Of a stretch of 42,297 nt of DNA, positions 41,696 to 42,297 are shown piece by piece. Location of the stretch: contig NZ_JACMYO010000064.1 in assembly GCF_020889685.1 (NCBI RefSeq), positions 1-42,297 on the forward strand, read 5' to 3'. The stretch comes from Bradyrhizobium oropedii. Lineage in GTDB: Bacteria > Pseudomonadota > Alphaproteobacteria > Rhizobiales > Xanthobacteraceae. The number at the start of each line of letters is the position of its first letter. Position 1 is the stretch's first letter. Below the pieces are notes generated by a model, which worked only from the letters and a program-made list of their open reading frames with translations, was not told where the DNA came from and ran no database searches. Position numbers and translations under genes: made by a program.

Positions 41696-41873
41696 CTGCA
41701 TCTGCAGGATGGGGGAGCACAGCGATACCGATCGGCGCACAGACGATAGCAAGTATCACGGCATGTCAGCTACGTTCGGCAAGTCGTTGTGGGTTCAAAT
41801 GCAGCTTTGCGCGACCGGACCTTGAGTTCTACGGCTTTCCGGGCAATCTCCCATGGCACCGCGAACGTGCCTG

Positions 41874-42227
41874 TCATCCGATCAATTGTAACCTTGCCGT
41901 CGAACTGAATATCGCGCGTCTCACCTTCATCCCATTGGATCGAAGCTGAAATGATAATTGGCCGGACCCTCGATCATAGTTGGTGACTCTGGCGGCGACG
42001 GGCTGCTTCAGTGCGCCTTCAGACCAACTGAGTTGGATCACCGGGAAAGGCTTGCCGTCCGAGACGATGACAACATAGCCGCCGATGTCACCGCTTTCCC
42101 GTTCCACGCAACTGTCAGTGTAGTAAACGGTCTTGTCTGCCGATGCAGGCGAAGAAGCCGCTCCGATAGTAAACCCTGCCGCGGCTGCAAAGCAGCACAC
42201 GCCGCGTTTGCTTCGTCTGGTTACCAC
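41874..42227 (-). CDS. Hypothetical exported protein
   Basis: A 117-residue protein. The GTG at 42227 follows an AAGGAG site 7 bp upstream, which favours it over the GTG at 42296 at the window edge. The N-terminus (basic VTRRSKRG, then a hydrophobic Ala/Gly stretch ending SPASA) is a signal peptide. The mature part, about 85 residues, is beta-rich with one cysteine (TDSCVERESGD) and no recognised domain. Similar small exported proteins are common in Bradyrhizobium; function is unknown. Confidence 0.6.
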   Translation of the reverse strand: MVTRRSKRGVCCFAAAAGFTIGAASSPASADKTVYYTDSCVERESGDIGGYVVIVSDGKPFPVIQLSWSEGALKQPVAARVTNYDRGSGQLSFQLRSNGMKVRRAIFSSTARLQLIG

Positions 42228-42297
42228 AGTCGAACTCCTTAACGGTCGAGCTACCACACGGGCTACGCTGATGTCAGCGGCTATGGCAATGTCCACC

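Noticed and set aside
1..42297. CRISPR arrays, rRNA genes, prophage structural genes and complete insertion sequences
   Set aside because: No regularly spaced repeats, rRNA sequence, phage structural proteins or transposase genes were found on either strand.

Overview
The window looks like a chromosomal piece of a high-GC alphaproteobacterium, most likely Bradyrhizobium or a close Nitrobacteraceae relative. This rests on gene content and protein style: the DUF6476-rluA-rpoH neighbourhood, isoquinoline-oxidoreductase-type molybdenum enzymes, many CoA-dependent catabolic genes and long GC-driven shadow reading frames. The species cannot be fixed from the sequence alone.

Region 1 (1-14566). A truncated carbohydrate-transfer gene enters from the left edge. 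It converges on a tightly packed 12-gene minus-strand operon (13855 down to 1440): DsbA-fold isomerase, acyl-CoA synthetase, SDR, two acyl-CoA dehydrogenases, thiolase, nitronate monooxygenase-like protein, enoyl-CoA hydratase, iron alcohol dehydrogenase, GST, second SDR and an orphan periplasmic binding protein. Together they can activate an organic acid to its CoA thioester and beta-oxidise it. A divergent HxlR-type regulator sits at the head of the operon. The intergenic region carries two copies of one palindrome, each placed in a near-consensus promoter, which predicts co-regulation and autoregulation.

Region 2 (14618-20283). PhzF-like protein and exported alpha/beta hydrolase (one operon), a cytoplasmic-looking DMSO/biotin-sulfoxide reductase family molybdoenzyme, and a translationally coupled pair of small unknown genes, the second with an HGGxxGxG motif.

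Region 3 (about 20284-25578) is an accessory island with visibly lower GC: an AAA-ATPase/subtilisin pair matching the IetAS plasmid-stability and anti-phage system, then a small gene overlapping a Fic gene. The Fic pair is enclosed by a perfect 14-bp inverted repeat, and a related direct repeat brackets it.

Region 4 (25579-29142). A solitary fabF-type ketosynthase with a strong promoter, a TetR regulator divergent from an MFS transporter with a large inverted-repeat operator between them, tRNA-Glu(CTC) and a strong hairpin terminator.

Region 5 (29581-35186). Two convergent oxidation modules: a (2Fe-2S)/molybdopterin aldehyde-oxidase-type pair, whose large subunit is broken by a one-base deletion, and an exported Rieske protein plus a PQQ alcohol dehydrogenase with the Asp-x-Asp signature of lanthanide enzymes. 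A plausible joint job is periplasmic oxidation of an alcohol to aldehyde and acid. A REP-like palindrome lies between them.

Region 6 (35313-42297). Conserved DUF6476, rluA-family and rpoH genes; an AraC regulator, four-helix membrane protein and quinone-oxidoreductase-like gene in a row; then small exported or unknown proteins.
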